Below are positions 20,580-27,014 of a stretch of DNA of 27,025 nt, in pieces. This stretch comes from an uncultured Oscillospiraceae bacterium. GTDB lineage: Bacteria > Bacillota > Clostridia > Oscillospirales > Oscillospiraceae. The translations under genes and the position numbers were made by a program. Each line of letters starts with the position of its first letter. Positions within the stretch are counted from its first letter, which is position 1. The notes under the pieces were generated by a model. The model did not search any database. It was not told the DNA's origin and saw nothing but the letters and a program-made list of their open reading frames with translations. The DNA is taken from the NCBI GenBank assembly GCA_934668285.1, contig CAKUNB010000005.1:1-27025 (forward strand). The letters run 5' to 3'.

Positions 20580-20613
20580 TAAGCAAAATCAAGTTTTTAT
20601 CGGTAGTTATAGT
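20580..20613 (+). promoter_or_regulatory. Phage promoter motif, copy P4 (points into an opposite-strand gene)
   Basis: TAAGCAAA (20580-20587), 16 bases, TAG-T-TATAGT (20604-20613). Its -10 overlaps the stop codon of the leftward gene 20607-21104, so a transcript would be antisense to that gene. Confidence 0.65.
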
Positions 20614-21104
20614 GTGGGGGCAAAGCGCCGCTTGAAATCGACATGCTGGCGTTCAAAGCAAGAGCAGATATCAGATCGCAGGCCGGTTTTCTTTCGATTG
20701 AAAAATCGGTTTAGTGTGTTTGTGATTTGCTTTTGGCTTGCCTCTGCAACGAAAAACTGTTCGGACTCATAGCCGCTTTTCGTTATGTAGTTGATCTGGA
20801 AAACGATGATCGGCTTGCTGCGCGATGTTTTCAGACCGATATATGTATGGCAGTCGGAAATGATGTTTTCAAATGTGTCCGAATGAGTTGTTTGCATTTT
20901 CTGCATCTCTTTAACGGTGTAGCAGGTCTCCAGTGCGTCGTTGATGATGTATTGCTGGATGACCTGCGGAAGATTGCCGGTATACGGAAGCAGAATTTTG
21001 TCATGGTATGCGCTGATGAATTGGATGTCGCGGAAAGAGATTTGCAAAGCTGCTTTTAACGGGCGAATGCGGAGAGCGAGATCGCATTTTGTATTGTTAT
21101 TCAT
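20607..21104 (-). CDS. Lone leftward gene, unknown function (165 aa)
   Basis: ATG at 21104 (MNNNTKCDLALRIRPLKAAL) follows AAAGGAG by 10 nt, and a sigma-A promoter lies at 21131-21159. The sequence is mixed alpha/beta with a polar C-terminus (NRFFNRKKTGLRSDICSCFERQHVDFKRRF). No domain recognised. It is the only leftward gene in the rightward arm, has its own host-type promoter and terminator, and is faced by P4: this is the layout of a regulator or a lysogeny-expressed (moron) gene. Function not assigned. Confidence 0.8.
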   Translation of the reverse strand: MNNNTKCDLALRIRPLKAALQISFRDIQFISAYHDKILLPYTGNLPQVIQQYIINDALETCYTVKEMQKMQTTHSDTFENIISDCHTYIGLKTSRSKPIIVFQINYITKSGYESEQFFVAEASQKQITNTLNRFFNRKKTGLRSDICSCFERQHVDFKRRFAPTL

Positions 21105-21130
21105 TTGTTGTACGCTCCTTTCATGCTCTA

Positions 21131-21159
21131 ATAATAGCACAAAAACGGCGAAAACTCAA
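21131..21159 (-). promoter_or_regulatory. Sigma-A promoter of the lone leftward gene
   Basis: On the minus strand: -35 TTGAGT (21154-21159), 17-bp spacer, -10 TATTAT (21131-21136) with extended TGC. Unlike its neighbours it has no TAAGCAAA motif. Confidence 0.75.
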
Positions 21160-21225
21160 GCAAAATGCACATTTTTATGATGATTTTGTACGATTTATTG
21201 TATATTTTGCACAATGAATATTAGT

Positions 21226-21248
21226 GGATAAAATTCGGTGTTTTATCC
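21226..21248. other. Hairpin GGATAAAA-N7-TTTTATCC
   Basis: A perfect 8-bp stem with a 7-nt loop upstream of the gene at 21295, in the divergent region with the lone leftward gene. It could be an operator or a transcript-end hairpin. I see no clear promoter for 21295 in the 190-bp divergent region. Confidence 0.55.
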
Positions 21249-21294
21249 ATGAACAGCAGCTACAAATGTTGAAAGGTCTGGAGGAAGATACTGA

Positions 21295-21744
21295 ATGACT
21301 TCGTTTGATGGAGATAAAAAGATCGAAACGAAATATACTGCGGAATTTGTCACGGATAAAAAGGACTATGCCTATATTATCGGTGGTCGTTATAACGATG
21401 GTGAGCCGTGGGAGAAATATCAGAAAAAAGAGTTTGATGACCTGGACAAAGCGCTGGAGTTTTATATGCGCGGTCTTGTGGACGATTCCTTTTTAGATAT
21501 CAAGCTTTTTGAGCAGATTTTTGTAGACGGTGTTTGTCAAAGAGAGTCGTTTATCGAGCCGCCGAATACACTGTGCTTTTATCTCCGCACTACGGTCAAT
21601 AAAGAGCTGGAGAAAGAAATCCGTTCCTTGCGCGAGAAAAATGAGCGGTTGAATGAGGTCGGGGAGCTGATGCGCGAGTTTGTTCGCATGTATCATATGG
21701 AAGATCATCTCAATGAGTTTATCAGAGAAAAATCAAAAATTTAG
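21295..21744 (+). CDS. Protein with C-terminal coiled coil (149 aa)
   Basis: GGAGG lies ~10 nt before the ATG (MTSFDGDKKIETKYTAEFVT). A compact N-terminal domain (DFDDLDKALEFYMRGLVDDSFLDIKLFEQIFVDGVCQRESF) is followed by a coiled coil (LEKEIRSLREKNERLNEVGELMREF). Similar small proteins exist in Firmicute phages; function unknown. P5 overlaps its stop codon. Confidence 0.8.
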   Translation: MTSFDGDKKIETKYTAEFVTDKKDYAYIIGGRYNDGEPWEKYQKKEFDDLDKALEFYMRGLVDDSFLDIKLFEQIFVDGVCQRESFIEPPNTLCFYLRTTVNKELEKEIRSLREKNERLNEVGELMREFVRMYHMEDHLNEFIREKSKI

Positions 21745-21778
21745 TAAGCAACCGCTCCATTTGGAGGGTAGTTGTAAT
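21745..21778 (+). promoter_or_regulatory. Phage promoter motif, copy P5
   Basis: TAAGCAAC (21745-21752), 16 bases, TAG-T-TGTAAT (21769-21778). 35 nt with AGGAGG separate it from the ATG at 21814; the first bases (AGGGAAACCTAAAAATTAAA) resemble those after P2. Confidence 0.75.
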
Positions 21779-21813
21779 AGGGAAACCTAAAAATTAAAGG
21801 AGGATTCAAAAAA

Positions 21814-22071
21814 ATGTCTGTCAATCTCAATAAGTCTGGTCTCGGTAAGTTCGCTGGTATGCACGGTACGATTTTCAAGTCGGAGATCGCCGCTGCCAAG
21901 CCAAGCAACAAGCCAAGCAAGCAGATCGTCGGTAAGGGTATCGGCAAGGGCTGTAACTATCCGATGGATTCCGATGCGGAGTTTGAGAAGCGTCTGCGCC
22001 GCTATGAGCGTAAGAAGCAGGCCGAGGAAGCTGCTGCCGCTGCCGCGGCGGCTGGTACGATGGAGGCGTGA
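21814..22071 (+). CDS. Small basic protein, unknown function (85 aa)
   Basis: AGGAGG precedes the ATG (MSVNLNKSGLGKFAGMHGTI). Basic Lys/Ser-rich middle (AAAKPSNKPSKQIVGKGIGKG), then a charged helix ending in a run of Ala (EEAAAAAAAAG). It may bind nucleic acid. Codon use is very biased to high-expression codons (GGT, AAG, CGT), so the product may be abundant. No family recognised. Confidence 0.75.
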   Translation: MSVNLNKSGLGKFAGMHGTIFKSEIAAAKPSNKPSKQIVGKGIGKGCNYPMDSDAEFEKRLRRYERKKQAEEAAAAAAAAGTMEA

Positions 22072-22077
22072 GATATT

Positions 22078-22389
22078 ATGTTTAATGGCAAGCCTGTCTG
22101 GAAGCAGGACAATTTCACATATGAGGCTGTAAAGGTTGGTGACTATGTGGAGCAGGCAATCGTAGATGCTGCAATGGATTGTGTGCCGCCCGCTTGTATG
22201 CGGGCAGACTGTTCCCAGATGGGCGAGCCTTATTCTATCAGGATGGATGAAAAGACCGGCAGATGGAGAGATACTTACGAAACTTTCCGTAAGGTCGGCG
22301 GCGAGTGGCCTAATGGCATTTGGGAGTATTGCGGTCACTGTTTCAGAGGCGAAACGGTTGAGCGTGGAGTCGAGCCGTATCATATCTGA
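22078..22389 (+). CDS. Small conserved protein (103 aa)
   Basis: GGAGG lies upstream (within the previous gene's last codons). Sequence MFNGKPVWKQDNFTYEAVKVGDYV with CVPPACMRADCSQMG and a late WEYCGHCFRGE: five Cys in pairs, possibly a zinc site. Resembles small hypothetical proteins of gut phages. Same operon as 21814. Confidence 0.75.
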   Translation: MFNGKPVWKQDNFTYEAVKVGDYVEQAIVDAAMDCVPPACMRADCSQMGEPYSIRMDEKTGRWRDTYETFRKVGGEWPNGIWEYCGHCFRGETVERGVEPYHI

Positions 22390-22405
22390 GATGAGAGGTG
22401 CATGT

Positions 22406-22621
22406 ATGAATAGTATTGAAAAGATCAATGTATCTCCCGATGGTTATTTCCAGCGTGTTGTAAAGCCGTGTTTGCTGGAATTGCGCAGACGCAAGGACGA
22501 TGCGAGGACGGACATGGAGCGCGGGTATTATGAAAATCGCTATGCCGCACAAGCGAAAGACTTCGCGGAGGCGCTACATATTTCTGCGGAGGTGCTGGAT
22601 GAATTGATCGGAGGTGTTTGA
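22406..22621 (+). CDS. Small helical protein, unknown function (71 aa)
   Basis: ATG at 22406 (MNSIEKINVSPDGYFQRVVK) has AGAGG ~8 nt upstream; the same frame is open further back only as overlap with the previous gene. Helical, charged (LELRRRKDDARTDMERGYYENRY). Last normal gene of the P5 operon. It is followed at 22623 by a 6-codon frame (MKKIIG) with a perfect GGAGG, perhaps a remnant. Confidence 0.72.
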   Translation: MNSIEKINVSPDGYFQRVVKPCLLELRRRKDDARTDMERGYYENRYAAQAKDFAEALHISAEVLDELIGGV

Positions 22622-22710
22622 AATGAAGAAGATCATCGGCTAAAAGCGGCGCAGTTTTGGAATGGCATCTGCGAAATCAAAAACCATACCCCATTTTTTC
22701 ATTTTACGAG

Positions 22711-22744
22711 TAAGCAAAACTCAGCTTTTGAGGGTAGATATAAT
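22711..22744 (+). promoter_or_regulatory. Phage promoter motif, copy P6
   Basis: TAAGCAAA (22711-22718), 16 bases, TAG-A-TATAAT (22735-22744), then AGGAGG at once and ATG at 22759. The best match to the consensus. Confidence 0.85.
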
Positions 22745-22758
22745 AGGAGGTGTTTTCA

Positions 22759-23211
22759 ATGAAAACTTGTAAGATTTGTGGTCGTTCTTTTGACGATGAG
22801 AACTGTGAGGGCGTTGTTGTCAACGAAGGTACGGATAACGAATATTTTGTTTGCGAGGATTGTGTTCCGGATGAATGCAACAATGGGCATATTATTTCCT
22901 GCGAAAATTGTGGTTCGTATTTTACTCCTGATAGGCTGCACGATGAGCATATCGGGGGCTTTACTTTTACCGAATGTCCGGCCTGTGGGAAAGATGTAGT
23001 GGAATGCGTATCACGAGAAGAGTTTGAGGAAGAGCATTTTCTTTCTAAATACTCTGTCATTGTCAGAATGGGCAATTATTCCCGTGGATATGTAATTTCT
23101 GCGCAGAATCCCGCTGACATGATGAAAAAGTTGATGCGCCGTGCTGAGCTTTGCTCCGCCGCCGAGATCTCATATTCCGAAATTCTTATGGATAAGGATG
23201 TGATAAAATGA
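22759..23211 (+). CDS. Zinc-ribbon-type protein (150 aa)
   Basis: ATG at 22759 (MKTCKICGRSFDDENCEG) is 8 nt after AGGAGG. Cys pairs CKIC, CEDC, CENC and CPAC, plus single Cys, form two treble-clef or ribbon zinc sites in the first ~80 residues; the C-terminal part (RMGNYSRGYVISAQNPADMMKKLMRRAELCS) is a separate small domain. Possibly nucleic-acid binding. Overlaps the next gene by 4 bp. Confidence 0.82.
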   Translation: MKTCKICGRSFDDENCEGVVVNEGTDNEYFVCEDCVPDECNNGHIISCENCGSYFTPDRLHDEHIGGFTFTECPACGKDVVECVSREEFEEEHFLSKYSVIVRMGNYSRGYVISAQNPADMMKKLMRRAELCSAAEISYSEILMDKDVIK

Positions 23212-23444
23212 GCGCCTTTACACTGAGAAATAAAATCGAAGAGTCAAAAGCAATGTATTTAGAGTGTCGCGGAAAGCTTGATTGGCAGTGGACGGACGAG
23301 GGACTTCCTTATGCAATCATGGACTATCATAGCTGCGTCGGTTCGGTTTTGGATTTTACGGAAGATGACTGGCAGGCCGCTGAGGAAAATGGATTTTCTC
23401 GTGAGGAAGTCATTGCTTTATGCGAAGATCGTGAGGATGAATAA
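23208..23444 (+). CDS. Small acidic protein, unknown function (78 aa)
   Basis: Starts at an ATGA overlap (MSAFTLRNKIEESKAMYLEC). Acidic, with LDFTEDDWQAAEENGFSREEVIALCED at the end. No motif recognised. The next gene starts directly after its stop. Confidence 0.75.
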   Translation: MSAFTLRNKIEESKAMYLECRGKLDWQWTDEGLPYAIMDYHSCVGSVLDFTEDDWQAAEENGFSREEVIALCEDREDE

Positions 23445-23681
23445 ATGACAGAAAAAGATATTGTGAATGTGCTGTATCGTGACGGATATCACGCTGCGGC
23501 AAAGCTGATCGAAAAGAAGTCTGAGACAATCGAAAGCAGAAAATCTCTAATGCTGTGGAAAGATGATTTTACCAGTGAAAACAAGTGGAAATCCCTTTGT
23601 GCTGCTCTTGACGTTCCGGAAGATACAGTCACGCTGGAGCTGAAATGCAATATCGTAGCAGCATTTCCATATAAAAAATAA
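23445..23681 (+). CDS. Small protein, unknown function (78 aa)
   Basis: ATG directly after the previous stop; GAGG ~10 nt upstream. MTEKDIVNVLYRDGYHAAAKLI is helical; the rest is polar. Not recognised. Last gene of the P6 operon; P7 follows after 13 nt, partly within an AATTTCA/TGAAATT inverted repeat. Confidence 0.72.
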   Translation: MTEKDIVNVLYRDGYHAAAKLIEKKSETIESRKSLMLWKDDFTSENKWKSLCAALDVPEDTVTLELKCNIVAAFPYKK

Positions 23682-23694
23682 TTTCAACGGCTGG

Positions 23695-23728
23695 TGTGCA
23701 AAGCTGAAATTTTAGGGGTAGATATAAT
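23695..23728 (+). promoter_or_regulatory. Phage promoter motif, copy P7
   Basis: TGTGCAAA (23695-23702, six of eight matches), 16 bases, TAG-A-TATAAT (23719-23728). A 57-nt leader with AAGGAGG precedes the DUF932 gene. Confidence 0.72.
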
Positions 23729-23785
23729 AGAAAGCCCAAAACAATCATCACAACAACTACTTTCTACTTTAAGGAGGAATCAAAA

Positions 23786-24712
23786 ATGGCAGCAAATGTC
23801 GAAACTATGTTTTATGTGCGTGAAAAGCCCTGGCACGGTCTGGGTGTTGAGGTTCAGGAAGCGTTGAATAGCGCTGATGCGCTGAAAATGGCTGGTCTTG
23901 ATTGGGAGGTCAAGCAGAGAAACATTCAGGTCTGTGGCGGCGCGAAGATCGAGAATTATAAGGCGAATGTCCGTAGCACAGATGGTCGTGTGCTTGGCGT
24001 TGTCTCTGACCGCTATCAGATCGTGCAGAATAGGGACGCTTTCAGCTTTACCGATGAGCTGATTGGCGGTGATGTCCGCTATGAGACCGCTGGCAGCTTG
24101 CAGAATGGCAAGAAGATTTGGCTGCTGGCAAAGATGCCTGAGCGCGAGGTCGTTGGTGATAAGGTCGAGCCGTACCTTTGTTTCTCCAATACGCACGACG
24201 GGAGCGGTTCTATTCGCGTCTGTATGACTCCGATTCGTGTTGTCTGCAACAACACTTTGAATCTTGCGCTGAGTAGCGCGAAGCGTCAGTGGGCAACAAA
24301 GCATGTCGGCAATATCGACGAGAAGATGCGGGAAGCGCGTATGTGTCTCCAGCTTGCGGATGCCTACATGGATGAGCTTGCTGTTTGCGCAGATCGTCTT
24401 GCAAATACGACAATCACCGATGAACAGCTTGATAAGCTGCTTGACGAGATGTTCCCTGTTGACGATGACGATACCGAGCGCAAGAAGAACAGCGTGAAAA
24501 AGGCAAAGGACGAGTTCATGATCTGCTATTTCCGTCCGGATATTATGAAGTTCCTTAATACCGGCTGGGGCGTTGTGAATGCTATGAGCGATATGATTTC
24601 GCATTCTGCCCCGCGCCGTCAGACTGGCAGTTACCGTGAAAACAACTGGAACAGAATCATGGATGGTCACAAGATGCTCGACCGCATGACAGAGCTTGTT
24701 TGCGCACGATAA
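23786..24712 (+). CDS. DUF932 (TIGR03299-type) phage/plasmid protein
   Basis: A 308-aa protein with the family layout: N-terminal ETMFYVREKPWHGLGVEVQE (about 5-24), SDRYQIVQNRDAF (about 74-86), SNTHDGSGSIRVCMTPIRVVCNNTLNLAL (about 132-160), and a helical C-terminus with YFRPDIMKFLNTGWGVVNAMSDM. Length is typical. The family is widespread on phages and plasmids; no biochemical role is known to me. AAGGAGG precedes the ATG. The biased codon use and its own P7 promoter and terminator suggest strong expression as a single unit. Confidence 0.93.
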   Translation: MAANVETMFYVREKPWHGLGVEVQEALNSADALKMAGLDWEVKQRNIQVCGGAKIENYKANVRSTDGRVLGVVSDRYQIVQNRDAFSFTDELIGGDVRYETAGSLQNGKKIWLLAKMPEREVVGDKVEPYLCFSNTHDGSGSIRVCMTPIRVVCNNTLNLALSSAKRQWATKHVGNIDEKMREARMCLQLADAYMDELAVCADRLANTTITDEQLDKLLDEMFPVDDDDTERKKNSVKKAKDEFMICYFRPDIMKFLNTGWGVVNAMSDMISHSAPRRQTGSYRENNWNRIMDGHKMLDRMTELVCAR

Positions 24713-24722
24713 ACAGTGATTG

Positions 24723-24749
24723 AGAGCCGCCTATTCGGGCGGCTCTTTT
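24723..24749 (+). terminator. Intrinsic terminator
   Basis: AGAGCCGCC (24723-24731) pairs with GGCGGCTCT (24738-24746), followed by TTTT in total. It ends the DUF932 unit. Confidence 0.85.
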
Positions 24750-24765
24750 CGTAAAGGGGTGTAAT

Positions 24766-24957
24766 ATGGAAGAAAATCGCGTTGTCTGGTTCAAAACATG
24801 TTTAGATGCAATTCCGGATAGCTGCAAAGATTGCGCCTGTCACTGGTGCTATCTTCCGTTGAAAAAGCGGAAGTGGGGTTATTCTGATGAGTTGAAAAAG
24901 AAATACTTGACTCAGCGGCACGAAGATTGTCCGCTGCATTTGGAGGTTATGAAATGA
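24766..24957 (+). CDS. Small Cys-rich protein, unknown function (63 aa)
   Basis: AAAGGGG precedes the ATG (MEENRVVWFKTCLDAIPDSC). CKDCACHWCYLPLKKRK and a distal CPLH give five to six Cys/His ligands for a metal. Such small Cys proteins are common in phage operons. No promoter is clear after the terminator, so it may depend on read-through. Overlaps the next gene by 4 bp. Confidence 0.75.
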   Translation: MEENRVVWFKTCLDAIPDSCKDCACHWCYLPLKKRKWGYSDELKKKYLTQRHEDCPLHLEVMK

Positions 24958-25391
24958 AGCTTTTCCTTTTGATTCACGAACAGGATACGGATGCCGCTTG
25001 GGGTTCGTCTGTCGATCTTTTCTCGGCGCTGGAAGCGGCGCAGGCCAAGATGAAAACTGCTTATGAGAAGACTGTCGAAAGTTGGGATTTCGATATTGAA
25101 AATCAAACGGACGATTATTGCTGTGAGTTTTCCGATATGGATGCCTCTATTCGAGACGGTTCTGACGTTGAGACGTGGCGTATCGAAGAAAAAGAGCTTG
25201 ATGTCAATATCGCCGTCAAGGTTCATGGCGGGATGGTGCAAGCAGTGTATTCCGATGCTGATGTCGGTGTCGAGGTTTATGATCTTGACTCTTCTGATTT
25301 TGCGGTGGAAAGCGAGCTGACCGAAACGGAACGGCGTGAGCGCGAGCTTGACAAGCAGATTGCTCAGCCTGGTTGGAGAGCTGTATGGTAA
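24954..25391 (+). CDS. Protein of unknown function (145 aa)
   Basis: ATG at 24954 (MKLFLLIHEQDTDAAWGSSV) overlaps the previous stop (ATGA); TGGAGG lies upstream. Pattern: an N-terminal FLLIHEQD strand, helix LFSALEAAQAKMKTAYEKT, then acidic segments with VKVHGGMVQAVYSDADVGVEVYDLDSSDF, as in many small gut-phage proteins of unknown role. A hammerhead ribozyme begins 2 nt after its stop. Confidence 0.8.
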   Translation: MKLFLLIHEQDTDAAWGSSVDLFSALEAAQAKMKTAYEKTVESWDFDIENQTDDYCCEFSDMDASIRDGSDVETWRIEEKELDVNIAVKVHGGMVQAVYSDADVGVEVYDLDSSDFAVESELTETERRERELDKQIAQPGWRAVW

Positions 25392-25393
25392 AA

Positions 25394-25450
25394 CTGTCCT
25401 GATGAGTCTTTGGAAAATAAGACGAAACTGCCATATTGGGCAGTCGGCAG
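25394..25450 (+). ncRNA. Type I hammerhead ribozyme, copy 2
   Basis: All consensus parts are present: stem I CTGTC (25394-25398) with GGCAG (25446-25450), core CTGATGA (25399-25405), stem II GTCTT (25406-25410) with AAGAC (25419-25423) and an 8-nt loop, GAAA (25424-25427), stem III CTGCC-ATATTG-GGCAG (25428-25443), and TC with cleavage after C25445. No deviations in the core. Begins 2 nt after the preceding stop; promoter P8 follows 16 nt after its end. Confidence 0.92.
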
Positions 25451-25466
25451 AAAAGTTATATTCTGG

Positions 25467-25500
25467 TGGGCAAAAGCCTATTTGAATGGGTAGATATAAT
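25467..25500 (+). promoter_or_regulatory. Phage promoter motif, copy P8
   Basis: TGGGCAAA (25467-25474, six of eight), 16 bases, TAG-A-TATAAT (25491-25500), AGGAGG directly after, ATG at 25514. Confidence 0.75.
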
Positions 25501-25513
25501 AGGAGGCGATAAT

Positions 25514-26047
25514 ATGTCGATGCCGAATTTCAATACGATGAGAAATTTTCCTCTCTATGTGAGAGATTTCGTTTCTGAGGTTGATTATTGTCCAGCTTGC
25601 AATACATACGGAGAAGATGGTGTGTGTCCGATTTGCGGCGCAGCTACGGAGCGAAAAGTATATCTGGACGAGGTGGCAGCGTTTGAGTTCGCGGAAGAGA
25701 TGGAGACGCGGTTGAGTGATGCAAATGCAAAGCTTGAATTTCATTCTATTTCAACTATTGGCGGAAAATATTACGGGGTTCAGTTTTATGTGGAGGAAAA
25801 GCATGACCCGAATGAGTATGATAATGACGATTGCCATTACTATTTTGATGTATGCCGTAGCGTAGCGATTCGCCGGTATAACAGTGAAATCAATAAAATC
25901 AATCGAATTTTGAAAATGCTTGCGAAAGAATATGGGTTTGATGAGGTCTATTGTTCTGCTGTATTTGGAAACGGTGAAGCGATTTATACAAAGGTGGAAA
26001 ATACACAGCGAGCGCGTATTGTTCGCGCCATAAAAGAAATTGCGTGA
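25514..26047 (+). CDS. Zinc-ribbon protein of unknown function (177 aa)
   Basis: ATG at 25514 (MSMPNFNTMRNFPLYVRDFV) lies 7 nt after AGGAGG. CPACNTYGEDGVCPICG (about 25-41) is a zinc ribbon; then a beta-rich domain with HYYFDVCRSVAIRRYNSEINKINRILKML and YGFDEVYCSAVFGNGEAIY. The N-terminal MPNF-TM-NFPLY and the Cys ribbon recur in small gut-phage proteins; the role is unknown. First gene of the P8 operon. Confidence 0.8.
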   Translation: MSMPNFNTMRNFPLYVRDFVSEVDYCPACNTYGEDGVCPICGAATERKVYLDEVAAFEFAEEMETRLSDANAKLEFHSISTIGGKYYGVQFYVEEKHDPNEYDNDDCHYYFDVCRSVAIRRYNSEINKINRILKMLAKEYGFDEVYCSAVFGNGEAIYTKVENTQRARIVRAIKEIA

Positions 26048-26060
26048 TGGAGGGATTACG

Positions 26061-26282
26061 ATGAAATCAAAATGCCTGACTTATACCGTGGAGCTTACAC
26101 GAGAAGAAATAGACACTGTAACGACAGCGTTAAATAGCGAGTACAAATTCTTGAAAGAAAAATATACAAATGCGCGTCAGCAGAATGCTGCGGAAGTATA
26201 TGATCGCATGGATGAGGCGCGTACTTTGCGGAATGATTTCGCAAGGCTCATCGGTGTGACTTTTATGGGCGAAGATGCCTAA
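26061..26282 (+). CDS. Small helical protein (73 aa)
   Basis: GGAGGG precedes the ATG at 26061 (MKSKCLTYTVELTREEIDTV); the earlier ATG overlaps the previous gene. Two helices (REEIDTVTTALNSEYKFLKEKY, AEVYDRMDEARTLRNDFARLIG) suggest a helical hairpin. Not recognised. Confidence 0.73.
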   Translation: MKSKCLTYTVELTREEIDTVTTALNSEYKFLKEKYTNARQQNAAEVYDRMDEARTLRNDFARLIGVTFMGEDA

Positions 26283-26289
26283 ACGATTC

Positions 26290-26318
26290 TTGAAGAAAAA
26301 CAGAAATGATGATATAAT
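26290..26318 (+). promoter_or_regulatory. Sigma-A-like promoter before 26330
   Basis: -35 TTGAAG (26290-26295), 17-bp spacer, -10 TATAAT (26313-26318) with extended TGA. GGAGGT begins 2 bases after the -10 and the ATG is at 26330, so as with P1, P6 and P8 the ribosome binding site would lie before a normal start point. No TAAGCAAA. Confidence 0.6.
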
Positions 26319-26329
26319 GCGGAGGTAAC

Positions 26330-26797
26330 ATGAACGGAAACAAGGTGATTCGAGTGACTTTTGGTGAACGGATTGAACAGGCCAAGAAAAAAGCTGAGGA
26401 AGAATATCAGGAGAAGCTGGAGCGTTCAAAGCAGTCTGATGTCGATGTAAGAGATTTTTTTGATGACGAAGAGCTTGACCGTATTCTTTCAGATAATGAG
26501 TTTTTCAATGGAAAAGTTGCCGATCTGTCGAAGATGCAGCGATATGAAAAGTTAAAGCTTGCGGCTCAGTGGATGAACGATCATAGCATGGAGGTCGTTT
26601 GTGTTGACATTGACAAGCCGTCTCAGTCCAGACCGAACGTGGTCGTTTCAATGGAGTTGCGACGTCTCTCTTCCCTTCGTGGACGCGAGTTAAAAATCTT
26701 TTCTGCAATGAACGCACTGGCAGACACCGTATTTTTGAGTGGCCTGAAAGATGAAGCTATTCGTTTCAGCTTTGGGATTGAAAGCCTCTGGCAGTAA
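26330..26797 (+). CDS. Protein of unknown function (155 aa)
   Basis: GGAGG precedes the ATG (MNGNKVIRVTFGERIEQAKK). N-terminal charged coiled coil (EQAKKKAEEEYQEKLERSKQ), then an acidic segment, and a C-terminal domain with VVVSMELRRLSSLRGRELKIFSAMNALADTVFLSG. Not recognised with confidence. Followed after 10 nt by the next gene. Confidence 0.77.
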   Translation: MNGNKVIRVTFGERIEQAKKKAEEEYQEKLERSKQSDVDVRDFFDDEELDRILSDNEFFNGKVADLSKMQRYEKLKLAAQWMNDHSMEVVCVDIDKPSQSRPNVVVSMELRRLSSLRGRELKIFSAMNALADTVFLSGLKDEAIRFSFGIESLWQ

Positions 26798-26807
26798 GGA
26801 GAAGTAT

Positions 26808-27014
26808 ATGAAAGTCCTATATCCGTGGAAAATGGTTGGCAGATATGCTGATGGTGAAGAGATCGAGGTCGGCGGCTTTGACGAAGAAGATTGCATGACA
26901 CGTCTAATTTCCATGATAGATAAGCATGGCGATTTAGTCTGGTATTCCGGTGTTTCTGACGAGGATTATATAGCTGGTGAGTATATCGGACGAGAAAACT
27001 TCATTTACGATTAA
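26808..27014 (+). CDS. Small acidic protein, unknown function (68 aa)
   Basis: AAGGAG precedes the ATG at 26808 (MKVLYPWKMVGRYADGEEIE). Acidic with DEEDCMTRLISMIDKHGDLVWYSG. No motif. Complete; its stop is 11 bp before the window ends. Confidence 0.72.
   Translation: MKVLYPWKMVGRYADGEEIEVGGFDEEDCMTRLISMIDKHGDLVWYSGVSDEDYIAGEYIGRENFIYD

Noticed and set aside
20727..21059. A 110-codon rightward frame inside the lone leftward gene
   Set aside because: It has no ribosome binding site, and the leftward gene has promoter, binding site and terminator.
24883..24910. CTGATGA followed by GAAA-like bases (also at about 21007)
   Set aside because: No stems II or III can form around them and both lie inside genes, so they are not hammerheads.
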